Source: Tetranychus cinnabarinus
Taxonomy: Eukaryota; Arthropoda; Arachnida; Trombidiformes; Tetranychidae
Assembly: GCA_022266195.1 (NCBI GenBank)
Contig: WHVY01000011.1
Coordinates: 1,054,001 to 1,118,000 of the forward strand
Direction: 5' to 3'
Length of the DNA: 64,000 nt
Each line of letters opens with the position of its first letter. Position 1 is the first letter of the stretch. The notes below the pieces were generated by a model, which had not been told where the DNA came from, searched no databases, and was given only the letters and a program-made list of their open reading frames with translations. Made by a program: the position numbers and the translations under genes. Shown here piece after piece: positions 22,546-34,296 of this stretch.

Positions 22546-23674
22546 CCTCGTTACCGTGGTTAAGCTAAATTTCGTTGTATTTTAATTTTCTATCAAAATT
22601 GATTGCTTTACTGTGAAAAAATCATAATTATAATAGTTTCTTTTTGAACAAACATGCATGTACACACATGATTCTGGTGCATATGTAAAGTGGAAACACA
22701 ATTTGATTTGTTAAGTTTTTTTCGCAGATTTAAATTAGTTGAAGGTATGAACTGTACTGATTTCAGGATATTGTCTGAAATAAAATTTTCTGTGATAATA
22801 AAAATGGTCAGATATGTTAAAGATTATCGAATTGAAACTATGAGAATAAAAAAGACTCCAATGTCATCTTATTCAACTTTCCAAGTCAGTGTTATCGCCA
22901 TTTGTTAACAGAACAATCAAAAATAATTTTCATATGATTTCTCAGCATCTTTATGGTAATATATTCAGATAAACAATGGCTGGTTAAATAGTGGTTACAA
23001 AAGTCTTTCAACTTTATATGATGAGATAACTTAACTAATGGCGCCGGTTCCTCTTTCAATCAAGAATTTAGTTATCATGAATGCTCACTTCAAGTTATTA
23101 ACTCTACTGGTACAAAAACCGGTTATTTGGTTCTCTTTATTGTAAGAAAAGGTAAAATTATTATGCAACAGCAATAAAAAACCATTATTTGAAAATCCTA
23201 CAGGTGGCGTTACAAAAGTAACCAGTGCTGTAACCACTGAGGTTAAAGAGGATCTCAACATTTCTGGTTACTGAGGGTGAGACAAAGGGGGTGATAGACT
23301 TTGGTTGCTCACAATAAACCGTTTATTAATTTTTAAATTTTCCTGCCTACAATCGATTTTAATTTGTGACTTATTTTTGGACTGTTGCTAATTTAGTGAT
23401 ACATTTTAACTTTTTGTGTCAACTTTAATTTGTGCCCTACAATTTATTGGAGAAAACAACAAAGAAAACGGATATTTGTTTGAAACGAGAACAAAGTAAC
23501 CGTGCAGTGATCAGTTGCCAGAGACAGTAACCAGAGAGAATCAAACACTCTTTGTTGCCACCAGTGATTTCCGCTTCCCCACATGTTACCAATTTTTGTT
23601 TAACTTATCTGTCAATTAGTGTGAATTTAATCTTAAAACATCGCAATTTCAAATAGTTTTCATCCGACACTTAC
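22546..23674. other. Intergenic, TOP1 upstream region
   Basis: No gene recognised. A 72-codon frame at 22690-22908 lacks any family resemblance or splice context. A C/T-rich stretch just before 23807 is the polypyrimidine tract of the TOP1 leader intron. Confidence 0.5.
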
Positions 23675-23824
23675 ATGGGCCTGAAAGGTAAGTTATTCTA
23701 CTACGTCTTTTTTATGGTTTTTTGTATCTGCTTTCTTCCAACTCTCAATTTTCTTTCTTTTTTCTCTCTCCCCCCTATTTTTCTTTTCTCAACTCATTTT
23801 TTCACAGGTTACTATGAAGGTTAA
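23675..23824 (+). promoter_or_regulatory. Upstream ORF overlapping the TOP1 start codon (spliced leader region)
   Basis: If the leader exon ending at 23687 (donor GTAAGT) is spliced to 23808, an ATG at 23675 opens a nine-codon frame. Its stop (TAA, 23822-23824) lies just past the TOP1 ATG at 23814, in another frame. Such overlapping uORFs usually lower translation of the main frame. Both splice sites fit consensus, but transcription of this leader is not shown here. Confidence 0.4.
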
Positions 23825-25766
23825 AAAGGAGGTAAAGGAGGAAAAAGAAGAAAATGGTAGTCCAGTTAAACCACCTAGGAAAAAGGTCAAGAAGGAAAAG
23901 AATGAAGAGGAAGCTCAACATATATGGAAATGGTGGGAAGAAGATAATTTGGACTCTAACATAAAATGGAAAACATTGATTCACAAAGGTCCAGTCTTTC
24001 CACCAGAATATGAACCACTCCCGTCTAATGTCAAATTTTATTATGATGGTAAAGCTTTAAAATTATCTCCTGGTGCTGAGGAGGTAGCCGGTTTTTATGC
24101 TAAAATGCTTGATCATGAATACACTTCAAAAGACACGTTCAACGCAAATTTCATTAAAGATTGGCGTAAATATATGAATTCTAACGAAAAATCACTTATT
24201 GAGGATCTAAGTCTATGTGATTTTAGGTCAATGCATGAATACTTCAAGGAACAAAGTGAACTACGTAAACAAATGACCAAAGAGGAGAAACAAGAAAGAA
24301 AAAAGAAGGAGGAAGCTATTGTAGAAGAATATGGTTATTGTATAGTAGATGGACATAAACAAAAGATTGGTAATTTCAAAATTGAACCTCCTGGTTTATT
24401 TAGAGGTCGAGGTGACCATCCAAAGATGGGTAAAGTCAAGGCTCGTATCAATGCTGAAGATGTCATTATTAATATTGGTAAAAAAGCACCTATCCCTCAA
24501 CCCCCGCCTGGTCACAAATGGAAAGAAGTTAGACATGATAATACCGTCTCATGGTTAGCATCATGGACCGAAAATATTATGGGCAATGTGAAGTACATTA
24601 TGTTGAACCCTTCTTCTAAGTTGAAATCCATGAAGGATTGGCAAAAATATGAGAAAGCTAGAGAATTAGCTAAATTAGTTGACAAGATCCGTGAGGATTA
24701 CCGAAACGACTTCAAAGACCGAGAAATGGTAAAACGTCAGCGTGCTGTTGCTCTGTATTTTATCGACAGACTAGCTTTGAGAGCTGGTAACGAAAAAGAA
24801 GAAGGTGAAACAGCTGATACTGTAGGTTGTTGTTCTCTTAGGTGTGAACACATTGTACTTCATGAGGAAAAGGATGGTAAAAAATACGTTGTTGACTTCG
24901 ATTTTCTGGGTAAAGATTCAATTAGATATGTCAACTCTGTGCAAGTAGAAAAAAGAGTCTTCAAAAATCTAAAGTTATTCATGGAGAATAAACAATCTGA
25001 AGATGATCTTTTTGATCGTTTGAATACATCTACTCTTAATAAATATCTTAATTCACTTATGGATGGCTTAACGGCCAAAGTTTTCCGTACATACAACGCC
25101 TCCATAACTCTTCAGCAGCAATTGAAATTGCTAACAAAAACTGATATGTCTCAAGCTGAATTGATGTTAGCCTATAACCGTGCTAATCGTGCCGTTGCCG
25201 TTCTGTGCAACCATCAACGTGCTGTTCCAAAAACATTCGAAAAATCGATGGCTAATCTACAAGATAAAATTAAGGATAAAAAAGATCAGATGAAAAAGGT
25301 CAAAAAAGAACTTAAAAGTGATAAAAGTGACAAACTGAAGAAGAAGCTGAAAACTTTAGAAGAACAATTAAAAAAATTAGAAGTACAGGCTGTTGACAGA
25401 GAGGAAAACAAGCAAATTGCCCTTGGTACCAGTAAACTTAATTATCTCGACCCAAGAATTAGTGTGGCTTGGTAAGTATTGCTAATCAACTTCTATTTTT
25501 GTATTATCTATTTTTTGAATTTTTAAACTTTGATAAGTTTGCCCTTAAAATCATTGATAATCGATTGGATTGACTAGTTTTATCAATATTTAGCCTTTTA
25601 GTTGTTTCATTTATAAATTGCTCATCAGGATCATCATTACATGTCTATTTTCCTTTTCTTTAGGTGTAAAAAATTTAACGTTCCAATTGAAAAAATTTAC
25701 AACAAAACCCAAAGGGACAAATTCCGGTGGGCAATTGAAATGGCTGGACCTGAATTTGAATGGTGA
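23814..25766 (+). CDS. TOP1: DNA topoisomerase I (type IB)
   Basis: TOP1 relaxes supercoils ahead of transcription and replication forks by a transient 3'-phosphotyrosyl nick. Exons 23814-25471 and 25664-25766 give 586 residues. After a short Lys/Glu-rich, NLS-like start (PPRKKVKKEK) come the core motifs IKWKTLIHKGPVFPP, FKIEPPGLFRGRGDHPKMG, PPPGHKWKEVRHDN, RAVALYFIDRLALRAGNEKE and FRTYNASITLQQQL. A Lys-rich coiled-coil linker follows. The catalytic Tyr is in TSKLNYLDPR, and a conserved C-terminal segment (IEKIYNKTQRDKFRWAIEMA) lies in exon 2. The N-terminal extension is far shorter than the roughly 200 residues of human TOP1. An in-frame stop at 23682-23684 in the leader exon supports the start used. 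A poly(A) signal (AATAAA) follows near 25829. Confidence 0.97.
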
Positions 25767-27845
25767 TTTTGAGATACAATTAAAGAGTTTCTTCGCTGTT
25801 TACTCTAATAAATCATGGTTAATTAAGAAATAAAAAGATGTGTTACCTCTCGTTCAGCGATCATCTACTAATGGCAGACGATAACAAGCTTCCTGACCAA
25901 TGATGTGCATCATAACTTCATCACCACCTGACCTCTTCTCTTTCATTTCTATTTCGCTGTATCCAAAAATTTTCCTCCAGTATTTATACAATTTCTCATA
26001 TTTTACCTCCCTTTATTTGGGATGAATTGACGCCATCGACTTATCCATTTAAATATTTAAAATTAGAACTCCAAAGGATGGCTACTTGACCCCTTTCTTC
26101 TTCCTTTACCTCCCTTCTATCTTGACTTTCATCTAAACTTTCATGAAAAGGATTTTTTGATGAGATTAATTAACATCAAATATTTCCAGAGGATATGCTA
26201 CTCTTACCAATAAATTGTTCTACTCTCATTGCTACATCGAATCTCCAAAATGCTTTTAATTTATCCTATCAAAAGAATTGACCGGTTAACTGAAGATTCC
26301 ATTTAAACTCAACATTTCAGTGAATTTAATCTTGCACATGTTTAAGATGAACTTTTTAGGCATCATCTGCCTAATCACTCCATTTTTTTAACTCTTTTCC
26401 ATGTTTCCCATCATTTATTGTAAATTCAACTTCGATCATAATATCAATTTCCCCTTCAATCGAAACTAGAATTCAAATTGATTATGGAAAATGAATTAAT
26501 CATAAAGATGATCTGTCAATCCAATTATCTTGATTTTTAAATTTTTGTTTCTTGTTTTTTATAACCTAAAGCTTGTTTATGTTATTTTAACTTAAATGTA
26601 CAAACTTTCAGTTTTAAATGAGAAGAGAAATCAATTGTTAACCTGTTGTTATGATCAAATCACTTTGATGGTTTGAAATCTAACAAATCTTTTCAGGTTA
26701 TTAACGGCATTATTTTATTTCTCAGCTTACTGTTCATTACTAGCCATTGGTCAGTGTAAAACAACAAAAAACCAACAAGGACCTGAAACTAAAGGAAAAG
26801 CAAAATAAGAAGCAATGATAACAATAAATTGTATAATCCTCTAACAATAAAAGGATGAGAGTTAAATGCAGTGTTGAAGGAAGTGAATCAAGTTTACGAA
26901 TCAACAATTACATTATACAAGATGCGATTTAATGATGATATTGATAAACAGCCTTTTCGGATGACACCAATGATGAGTCCAATGGTAATACAAATAAATA
27001 CAAATAAGGTTAAGACGGTGATGATAAGGAAAGAATTAAAGATCAACCAGAAGAAGGCGAAGGTTTAAGATGAGTTTAGGTTTTCTTTTGATTCAAATTG
27101 TCTTTTGATTGTTGTTCAATAGTAAGGGTAAAAGTTATTACGTTGAGGGTTAAGGCCGTTAAATCAGGAAATAAAAATGGTAATAACAGTTTCCGATGAT
27201 ATATCAATTGATTTGCTTGGTTATATCAATGCATTTCTATGGCCATCTCAATTGCTCCAATTGTGATCACCTTTTGTCATCTGGTCTGATTCTCATCCAT
27301 AGGAGTCAAGGCTTAAGAATGATGATGATAGTGATGATGAAGATGATAAAAGGGAAAGACAGGGATGACACCGAATATACATGAACTAACTAACACGTCA
27401 AACCAACACACAGAGAGACACTTCGATTTTGAGTGAGTACGAATGAACCTCTTGGGAATTAGATTTGCCCTTTAGTTTAATCATTGTTCATGAGCGGGTT
27501 AATCATGAGAAAATATCAAATCTTGAGAAAATTTTATTCCCTACAATTTAGAGGATAACTCACCGAGAATCAAACAAAATTAGCTGTAACGTGTTAAACT
27601 GTTGATTGTGTAATTATAATTTGCCTTTTGCTCCAAACATTTTCACATTTTTAATTTCAACAATTGTTTCCATTCGTCTTTGGTATTTTCAAAGTTTACC
27701 GATTAAACTTTTCTCACCTCTAAGTTGTTTTGGTCCAGCAATTTGTTTTTATTTATATCAATTTATCAGCCAACGGAAAGTTTATCTACTATTTATTAGT
27801 TTACGAGTCCCATTCAAATAATTCAATATTGGTATTATTAATCAT
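25767..27845. other. Intergenic, TOP1 3' UTR to the Pox gene
   Basis: About 2 kb with no recognisable gene. It includes a GAT/GATGAT-rich simple stretch near 27316-27350. Regulatory sequence for the developmental Pox gene would be expected here, but no specific site is identifiable by eye. Confidence 0.5.
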
Positions 27846-28679
27846 ATGATACCAGCTTCAGCCAAGATGGAAGATTTGAGAAAAACCGATGGACTCAAAA
27901 CATTGATCAACTTGGCTCCTTTTGTAACTTCACTGCCAGCCTTTTCATTCCTATTTAATGCACCTCAAACTGGCAATGCATCGACCTCCTCCTCTTCACC
28001 CTCTTCCTCTTCCTCTTCATCGTTCTCACCAACGGCAACAACCAATTTGTTTTCATCATCATTGGCCTCAACCAATGGAATCAATCAACTTGGTGGAACA
28101 TTTTCCAACGGTAAACCTTTGCCTTTCCACATAAGACTCAGAATTTTGGAGCTAGCTGTTTGTGGCTATCGTCCTTGTGATATATCGCGACAGTTGTTAG
28201 TTTCCCATGGCTGTGTGTCCAAAATACTGGCCAAATTCGCAGAAACTGGATCCATCATGCCTGGTGCCATCGGTAAGTAAATCAATGGCAAATTTACTTT
28301 TATTTACTTTACTAACTTTTTTGTTTTGTTTTTCATTTCTCATTTGCGCTATTCAGGTGGAAGTAAACCCCGTGTGTCCACTCCGTTGGTCAAAAGAAAG
28401 ATAAAAGAATACAAAGACTCAAATAATTCCTTGTTTGCCTGGGAAATACGAGATAAATTACTTCAAGATGGAATCTGCTCCAAAGAATCATTACCTAGTA
28501 TCTCATCTATTAATCGCATTTTACGGCAATCTTATGGTAAACATAGACCAACCAAAATTACTTGTGGACGATCTCTCACAACTGTTCCAACTCCCTTAAT
28601 TGATCGACCCGGTCATCATCCGAGTAAAACGACTTCACCTTCAAAATCATCATTCCTTATTCGAGATATTCTTGGATAG
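27846..28679 (+). CDS. Poxn: Paired-domain transcription factor, Pox neuro-like
   Basis: Pox/Pax factors bind DNA through the bipartite paired domain and control nervous-system or segment development. Exons 27846-28272 and 28357-28679 give 249 residues. After a Ser-rich start, the paired domain runs from GINQLGGTFSNGKPLP through RPCDISRQLLVSHGCVSKIL and ETGSIMPGAIGGSKPRV to FAWEIRDKLLQDGIC and LPSISSINRILRQS. The segments LAVCGYRPCDISRQLLVSHG and PSISSINRIL resemble Pox neuro more than Pox meso (Pax1/9). There is no homeodomain. The protein ends in SSFLIRDILG, a match to the Pax octapeptide/eh1 (F-x-I-x-x-I-L) Groucho-binding motif, directly before the stop. The protein is short for the family, and further 3' exons were not found. 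ATG at 27846 is in frame, and a second Met (codon 8) is an alternative start. Confidence 0.85.
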
Positions 28680-29139
28680 TCGTAATGCGTACTTTTATTA
28701 ATGAGGAATTGAATTTGTTTACTTGCACATTATCAAATGATCTTTGTACCTGGGTAAAAGGCCTGGGGTTAAAACCACTTTATTGAACGTGTTTTTCGCT
28801 CCAAGTTATTAATAAATTATTGCAATAAATTATGATGATTAAAACCAATTGTTGTTATTTTCACTCAATTTTCTGTTGAAATAGACATTTGTTTATATTT
28901 TTATGTTTATATCATTTGTTTGTCTGTATGTTAGTTTTTTCATCACATTTCTCTTCTTTTGAGGATGAGATGAGCTCACCTTTAGCTGCTGTTGGATGTC
29001 GATGATTTTGTCTTGTTGTAAATAATCGTCAGTTAAATTTTAATTCTGAAATTTATTATATCAAATTTTTTATACACTCAGTTTTATCATGACCAATTGA
29101 GGATAAAGTCAAATCAAATATTCTTACCACCATAGTCAA
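28680..29139. other. Intergenic between Pox and TBC1D23
   Basis: Short spacer with no gene. AATAAA-type signals near 28810-28828 may end the Pox transcript. Confidence 0.5.
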
Positions 29140-31876
29140 ATGGAATCAAATATAAATGACGAGACACGAGCTCAAATCTGGAAGGTAAGTTGCCATTCAT
29201 TATAGTAGTATTGAACAGCAGTTTGCCTATTTTACAAATACAAAGCTTGTATCAAAATTAGCTCTAATTAAATCATGATAATATTCTTTTTTTATTCCTT
29301 TGTAAATTTTCCTTTCCATCATTTATTGTATCTATTCGGTGTACTTGCCTATTTTTCTGTCATAGCTCCATCTTGGAATAAAAGATACCAAGCCAAATTT
29401 GAAAGAATTTTTCGGACTTGAAGAACAGTCGGAGATAAGGGAAGATTGTGTTAAACTGGTTGAAGCATTGGGTAATCCAGAGGATGATAGACTCGCAATT
29501 ACTAGCGACTTGGAGACCGTGTTAACAACTTATGCTGAAACGTATGGATACAAATATTTCACTGACAACGGGTGGCTTGAAGTAATTGAACCTTTACTGA
29601 CTTTGAAGATTGGCCGAGATGATTTATACAATTTTTTCGAGATTATACACAAAAAGTACATTCCAAATATTTTTACCTATCCCAAGAATTCGGAAGAATC
29701 ACATTCTATTAATGACCAACCATTCCATCTCCTGAGATTATTATTATTTTACCATGATCCCGAGCTGTGCTCGTTTTTAGACACCAAGAAAATCAATCCA
29801 GATTCATATGCTCTCTCATGGGTATGTCTCTAAATGGTCTAACTCTATTTGATCATTAATACTAATGTTTTTTATATTCTTCCAGTTCCGAAGTTTATTC
29901 GCTGCCCATGTCAATATAAAAGCTCTTCTAACCTTATGGGATGCTTATTTACAAGCTTCTAATCCATTCCTCATCTTTTTTTTATCATTAGTTATGCTAG
30001 TCAATGCAAAGTAAGTCAACACAATATTCTGAATTATTATCCATGTTTATTTTATTTTTCATAAACATTGTAATGTTCATTAACTTTCATCTTTTATTAA
30101 CAGGGAACAGATAATGAGCATGAAAGATCAATCAAAGGAGGCAATTATCAAGACACTGAACTCTGTGCCAAGTGCCCTCGAAATAGACGATATCCCAGAT
30201 CTCTTTTATCTTGTAGAAACACATTACGTGTCTCAAACACCTAGATGCATCAGTGTAAGTTTTACATACTTCTCTTAAAAATTTTATTAGCCAAATTACC
30301 ATTTTTCAAGGATTTGATTTTTATGATTGTTATATCACTCACTTGTATCGTTTTGTAGGAGCTGCACAAATTAATTTTCAATTATGACTCAGGAATTGAA
30401 TTTTCAATGGAATTGACTGATATCGCACAGGCTTTGTGTTTACCTATTCCTGTATCACATCTTTTACCCTCGTCTAACAATTCTGGTGTTAGATTTTTCA
30501 TCGTAGATTGCCGACCGGCAGAGCAATATAATAACGGACACTTATCAACTGCTTTTCATCTTGATTGTAGTTTGGTACGTTAACACGTCAACATATTCTT
30601 CTTTACTTGATAAATCTACTTGAATCTATATAAATCATTACATTATTTCACATTTTTTAGATGCTTCAAGAACCTTCAGCTTTTAATACTGCAGTTCAAG
30701 CTCTATTAGCAGCACAAAAACAAGCCATCCTAGCAGGATCGCTAGCTGGTGGTAAACATTTATGTTTTATGGGAAGTGGTCGTGATGAAGAAGATCGTTA
30801 TGTTCATATGGTTGTTGCATCTTTTTTACAAAAACACCATCTTTATGTCAGTCTAGCTTTTGGCGGCTATGCAGCTCTCCACCATTACGTTTTGCGGAAT
30901 AATTGCTTGGATAAATATTTTACTGATCATAACAAGAAACTTTGTTTATCGTGTCGCAACCCTCAAAGTTTTATTGGCAATTCCCCAATGGGATCAAGAA
31001 GCCTATCATCTAGTAACTCTTCGCTTCTTGGTGCAATAGATGGTGAAAATGCTTCCAATACCTCTATCTTCGATAGAATGGCTTCAGTGATGAAAAACAG
31101 AGCTGTTGGTGTTAAGGAAAAGTTAGTTGACTATATAATTAATCCAAGTGCTGGTGATGAAAGGCATGTTAGTGCTACTGATCGACTCGGAAGGAGATAT
31201 ACTGGAGGCTCGAATATATTCAGTCTTTTCGATGTTGATAACGGAGGTGAGCTCTTAATCAATTTATACATTTATTTCAGATATCTAATTTGATAAATAT
31301 TTTTCTATCTTTAGATGGATTAGTTTCGAATGAACCAGAAGATTTTGAATTCGATGTAGAAGAATGGTGTAAAGCGAATAACGCCTTGAGCTGTTTTAAA
31401 TGTGAAGAAATAACTGACGAAATCAAAAGATATCCAAGGTAATTAAAAAATCAAATGAAATAGGATGACGTTGCAACTAAATTATTTCATTTAATCTCGA
31501 CTATTTCAAAATTACCTGACTAAAAATTTATTTTTCATTATTTGACAGTTATCTAATTTTGACTGAGACGCATTTATACATAGTACGTGCAATACCACAA
31601 AATAAAGGGTTTGGTAAAATCGTTGCAAAAAGACCCCTGGAAATGATAGTGCAAATAACAAGCAGAAGGAGATTGCCTAATTTAATTACAATCAAATATG
31701 GCCAGGCAAATGACGAATCCAACAGTGAGCCGACAATCATGGCTCTTGATAAATTGAATATACCTGAACCTTATCCAGTAACTCGACTACTAAAGCAACA
31801 AGTAATCAAAGTTTTAAATGGCGAAGTCGAAAATCATTCTGCAACTGGTCAAGAAAATAAAAGTTCTGATCAGTGA
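29140..31876 (+). CDS. TBC1D23: TBC1 domain family member 23
   Basis: TBC1D23 bridges golgin-245/golgin-97 on the trans-Golgi to the WASH complex on endosome-derived vesicles. Exons 29140-29184, 29366-29821, 29886-30010, 30104-30254, 30359-30574, 30661-31246, 31315-31438 and 31549-31876 total 2031 bases (676 residues), close to the human protein. The order is as expected: an N-terminal TBC domain (residues about 20-270) that lacks the usual catalytic Arg and Gln fingers, a rhodanese-like domain (FIVDCRPAEQYNNGHLSTAFH, about 350-460), a Ser-rich linker, and a C-terminal PH-like domain (about 550-660, ending near PYPVTRLLKQQVIKVLNG) that in the family binds the WASH subunit FAM21. The start is a single Met before the first conserved segment. 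Confidence 0.93.
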
Positions 31877-32274
31877 AATCAAATCTGCTCTTTTTATGAA
31901 TTTATTACTCAAAAATTCACCTAATAACTAATCTTACTACGTTAATGTTTTAGGTTTTTTTCTTGACAAACTTGTAACCAAATAAAATGTTTATTTACCC
32001 GTAAATTTGCTTTCAATCAATCAATTCACAAGAGTATCGCGAGTAATTTGAGTATTTATTTCATCATTCATAGCAAGTTTTATGCATTGAAAAAGTCATT
32101 TTATTTATTCTGTTGACTGTAAATTATTTTGTTTCAAGTACAAATTCACATGAATATTGATCATCAAATATTGATGATGTCAAATAGGGTAAAGAAGTAA
32201 TTATATAATGATAAAATAGTTATAATTTGTTCATTTGTAGCAAAAAATGCACCAAAACGAACGACTATAAAAAC
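31877..32274. other. Convergent 3' spacer
   Basis: The spacer lies between TBC1D23 (+) and the next gene (-). AATAAA at about 31981 probably ends TBC1D23. No gene is seen. Confidence 0.5.
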
Positions 32275-32703
32275 TCATGTGACAACTTCGTCCGTTTTTC
32301 CTTTGACAAATTCATTCAACACATTATCGATAGCAGATAAATCTTTCATAAAACATTTCAAATCACTATGAAGATTTGCTTTCTCGTCCTGGGTTAAAGC
32401 TCCTTGAGATCTCCAATCTGGAATGGCAATGGCATTTGTATCGGCGGCAATGGTATTGGAATCGACGGCAACAGCAGATGCATCACCACCATCACTTTTC
32501 CTGCTGTCACTATCATCAAATTTAGCTCTTTTCGCTTTTCTTGCACCATCTTTGACAACAAAAGATTTTTCAGATTCTTTCAACATCTCCTGCCATCTTA
32601 AACACTTAATTAGTTGTTTAGCTAAATAATGGTTTATGAATAGTTCCTTCGCTGAAGGTGGCTTTCGCTTTTTCTCTGGTTCACCAACGTCAATTATTTC
32701 CAT
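32275..32703 (-). CDS. Unrecognised 142-residue protein, probably nuclear
   Basis: A single-exon open frame beginning MEIIDVGEPEKKRKPPSAK, with an NLS-like KKRK near the start and a second basic run (ARKAKRAKF) near residue 55. A predicted helical segment (ELFINHYLAKQLIKCLRWQE) lies between them, then a low-complexity Ala/Asp/Thr stretch, then a C-terminal helix rich in Leu and Asp. I do not recognise the family. The length, the charged composition and the head-to-head placement 446 bases from TADA1 suggest a genuine housekeeping gene. The low-complexity middle also reads openly on the other strand, so a purely chance frame is not fully excluded. Confidence 0.62.
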   Translation of the reverse strand: MEIIDVGEPEKKRKPPSAKELFINHYLAKQLIKCLRWQEMLKESEKSFVVKDGARKAKRAKFDDSDSRKSDGGDASAVAVDSNTIAADTNAIAIPDWRSQGALTQDEKANLHSDLKCFMKDLSAIDNVLNEFVKGKTDEVVT

Positions 32704-33149
32704 TGAGCTGAGTGTGATGTCTTTCGATGTATTCCTTTTAGTTCAAGCCAAAGTCGATACGATTAAATCACACATTAAAAGGTCAAGTTGTAAAAAAAAG
32801 AAATCAGAATTAAAAGCTTCAATTGCAATTAATTGATAAAAAAAGATAAACAATGAACCAGTTGTGAAAAACAAAACATTGAAGTTTAAACTGGCGCCAT
32901 CTTGAACCGCTTAATTTCCCTCCAATATTATTTGAAGGTTTATTTATAATCAACAGATGGCACAACCACCGACCATCTAGTGATTCAATTTCTAAACTAA
33001 TATGTAAACATAATAGAGCAATGTGTGTGTTAAGCCATTCTAGTGTCTATGAAAAATCCATTAATTAATTAATCATCCTTGATTCGACTACAAATAATTT
33101 AACATAGGGATTATAAGGATCGTCTTTATCTGTTCTACTCATCTCCAAG
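32704..33149. promoter_or_regulatory. Shared promoter between the 142-residue gene and TADA1
   Basis: 446 bases separate the two divergent start codons. The interval is AT-rich with no clear TATA box or known element. Bidirectional promoter function is inferred from the geometry alone. Confidence 0.4.
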
Positions 33150-34296
33150 ATGGATGAACTTTGCCTGGCTAAGCAAAATCTATTTGATTGTCTGGGTTCC
33201 AATTTCAAATGGTAATTTGTGATCTTTTAGATTGAAATGTATAACGAAATTGTTCTGTTTACGATTATTTATTATTAATTTCTATCTTTTTATCTTTTTT
33301 TCTTCTTCTAGTTATCTAAGCCTGTTACGAAGCTGGTTTCGAAATCATTTGAGTAAAGAAGAGTTTGACTTTGAAGCTCGAAAACTTTTTACAAATTCAA
33401 ATGTGTCAAAACATAATGCATTCCTTTTAGCTCTATTTAGCCGATGTCAAGATTTATCATCTCTTGATAACCAACAAGGTTTGCTATTATTTAAGACTAA
33501 TGATGGAGGACGTTTTGTTTAATTAAATTTTTCCTTTCGTTTTCTTGTAGATCGCAAACCTAAATTGGATGAGAATGACAAAAGTACTAAAAATCGTTCA
33601 TTGAAAAAGCCTCGGCCCAACTATAAAATCACCTATGAAAAACGGTTTCTTCCTATTGATCCTGCATTATATAGTCCTATTCCAACCAAAAAATCTCGGC
33701 TACATGAAGCTGAAAGACGTGAAGTTTTACCTAAAGTTGTTTTCAGTTTATCTGAAGGATCCTTGCCTGACCATTTCATGGCTAATCTACGGATGCTCGT
33801 TATTGTATGGGAAACGGGATTGGATAATCTCAGCAATGATGCAGTTCTTCTACTTAATTTAGCTTTAAGAGATTTTATTAAAAATATTCTCATGTACGTG
33901 TTAACATTCAAGTCTGCTTTTCGCAGTTATGATAAAGGACAAGTCAGATATGCAGTTGGTGCTCCAATGGTCAATCCTTATCTTAAAAATTCACACTCAC
34001 TTTGTAAATATCCTCAAGATATTCACTCATCCTATGTGACTGACTCTGGTGAACATATGCCAGCCGTTCTACCTACAAATGAAACAGCCGAACATGATGC
34101 TATCTTTCAAATAGCTTGCTCTAAATTACCCAATGACTATGAATCTCCCCGGGAACGAGGCTTAATTACATTATGGCAAGTGTTTCATGCCCTTAGACTG
34201 AACAAATCAGCTTTACCTTCTCATTCTGTATATACCATTAACATGGAAAAAATCATCACTCGTCTTTCTCACAGTACATCCAAAGAATACGATTAG
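33150..34296 (+). CDS. TADA1: Transcriptional adapter 1 (SAGA subunit)
   Basis: TADA1 (yeast Hfi1) is a histone-fold core component of the SAGA coactivator. Exons 33150-33211, 33312-33478 and 33551-34296 sum to 975 bases (324 residues), close to the 335 of human TADA1. Recognisable segments are LAKQNLFDCLGSNFK, then SWFRNHLSKEEFDFEARKLF and HNAFLLALFSRCQ. A basic linker follows, then the histone-fold part (GLDNLSNDAVLLLNLALRDF, ILMYVLTFKSAFRSYD) and the C-terminal block WQVFHALRLNKSALPSH leading to YTINMEKIITRL. All phases fit at GT-AG sites. Confidence 0.93.

Noticed and set aside
27606..27821. 71-codon frame upstream of the Pox gene
   Set aside because: Phe/Leu/Ser-rich noise with no start context or family resemblance.
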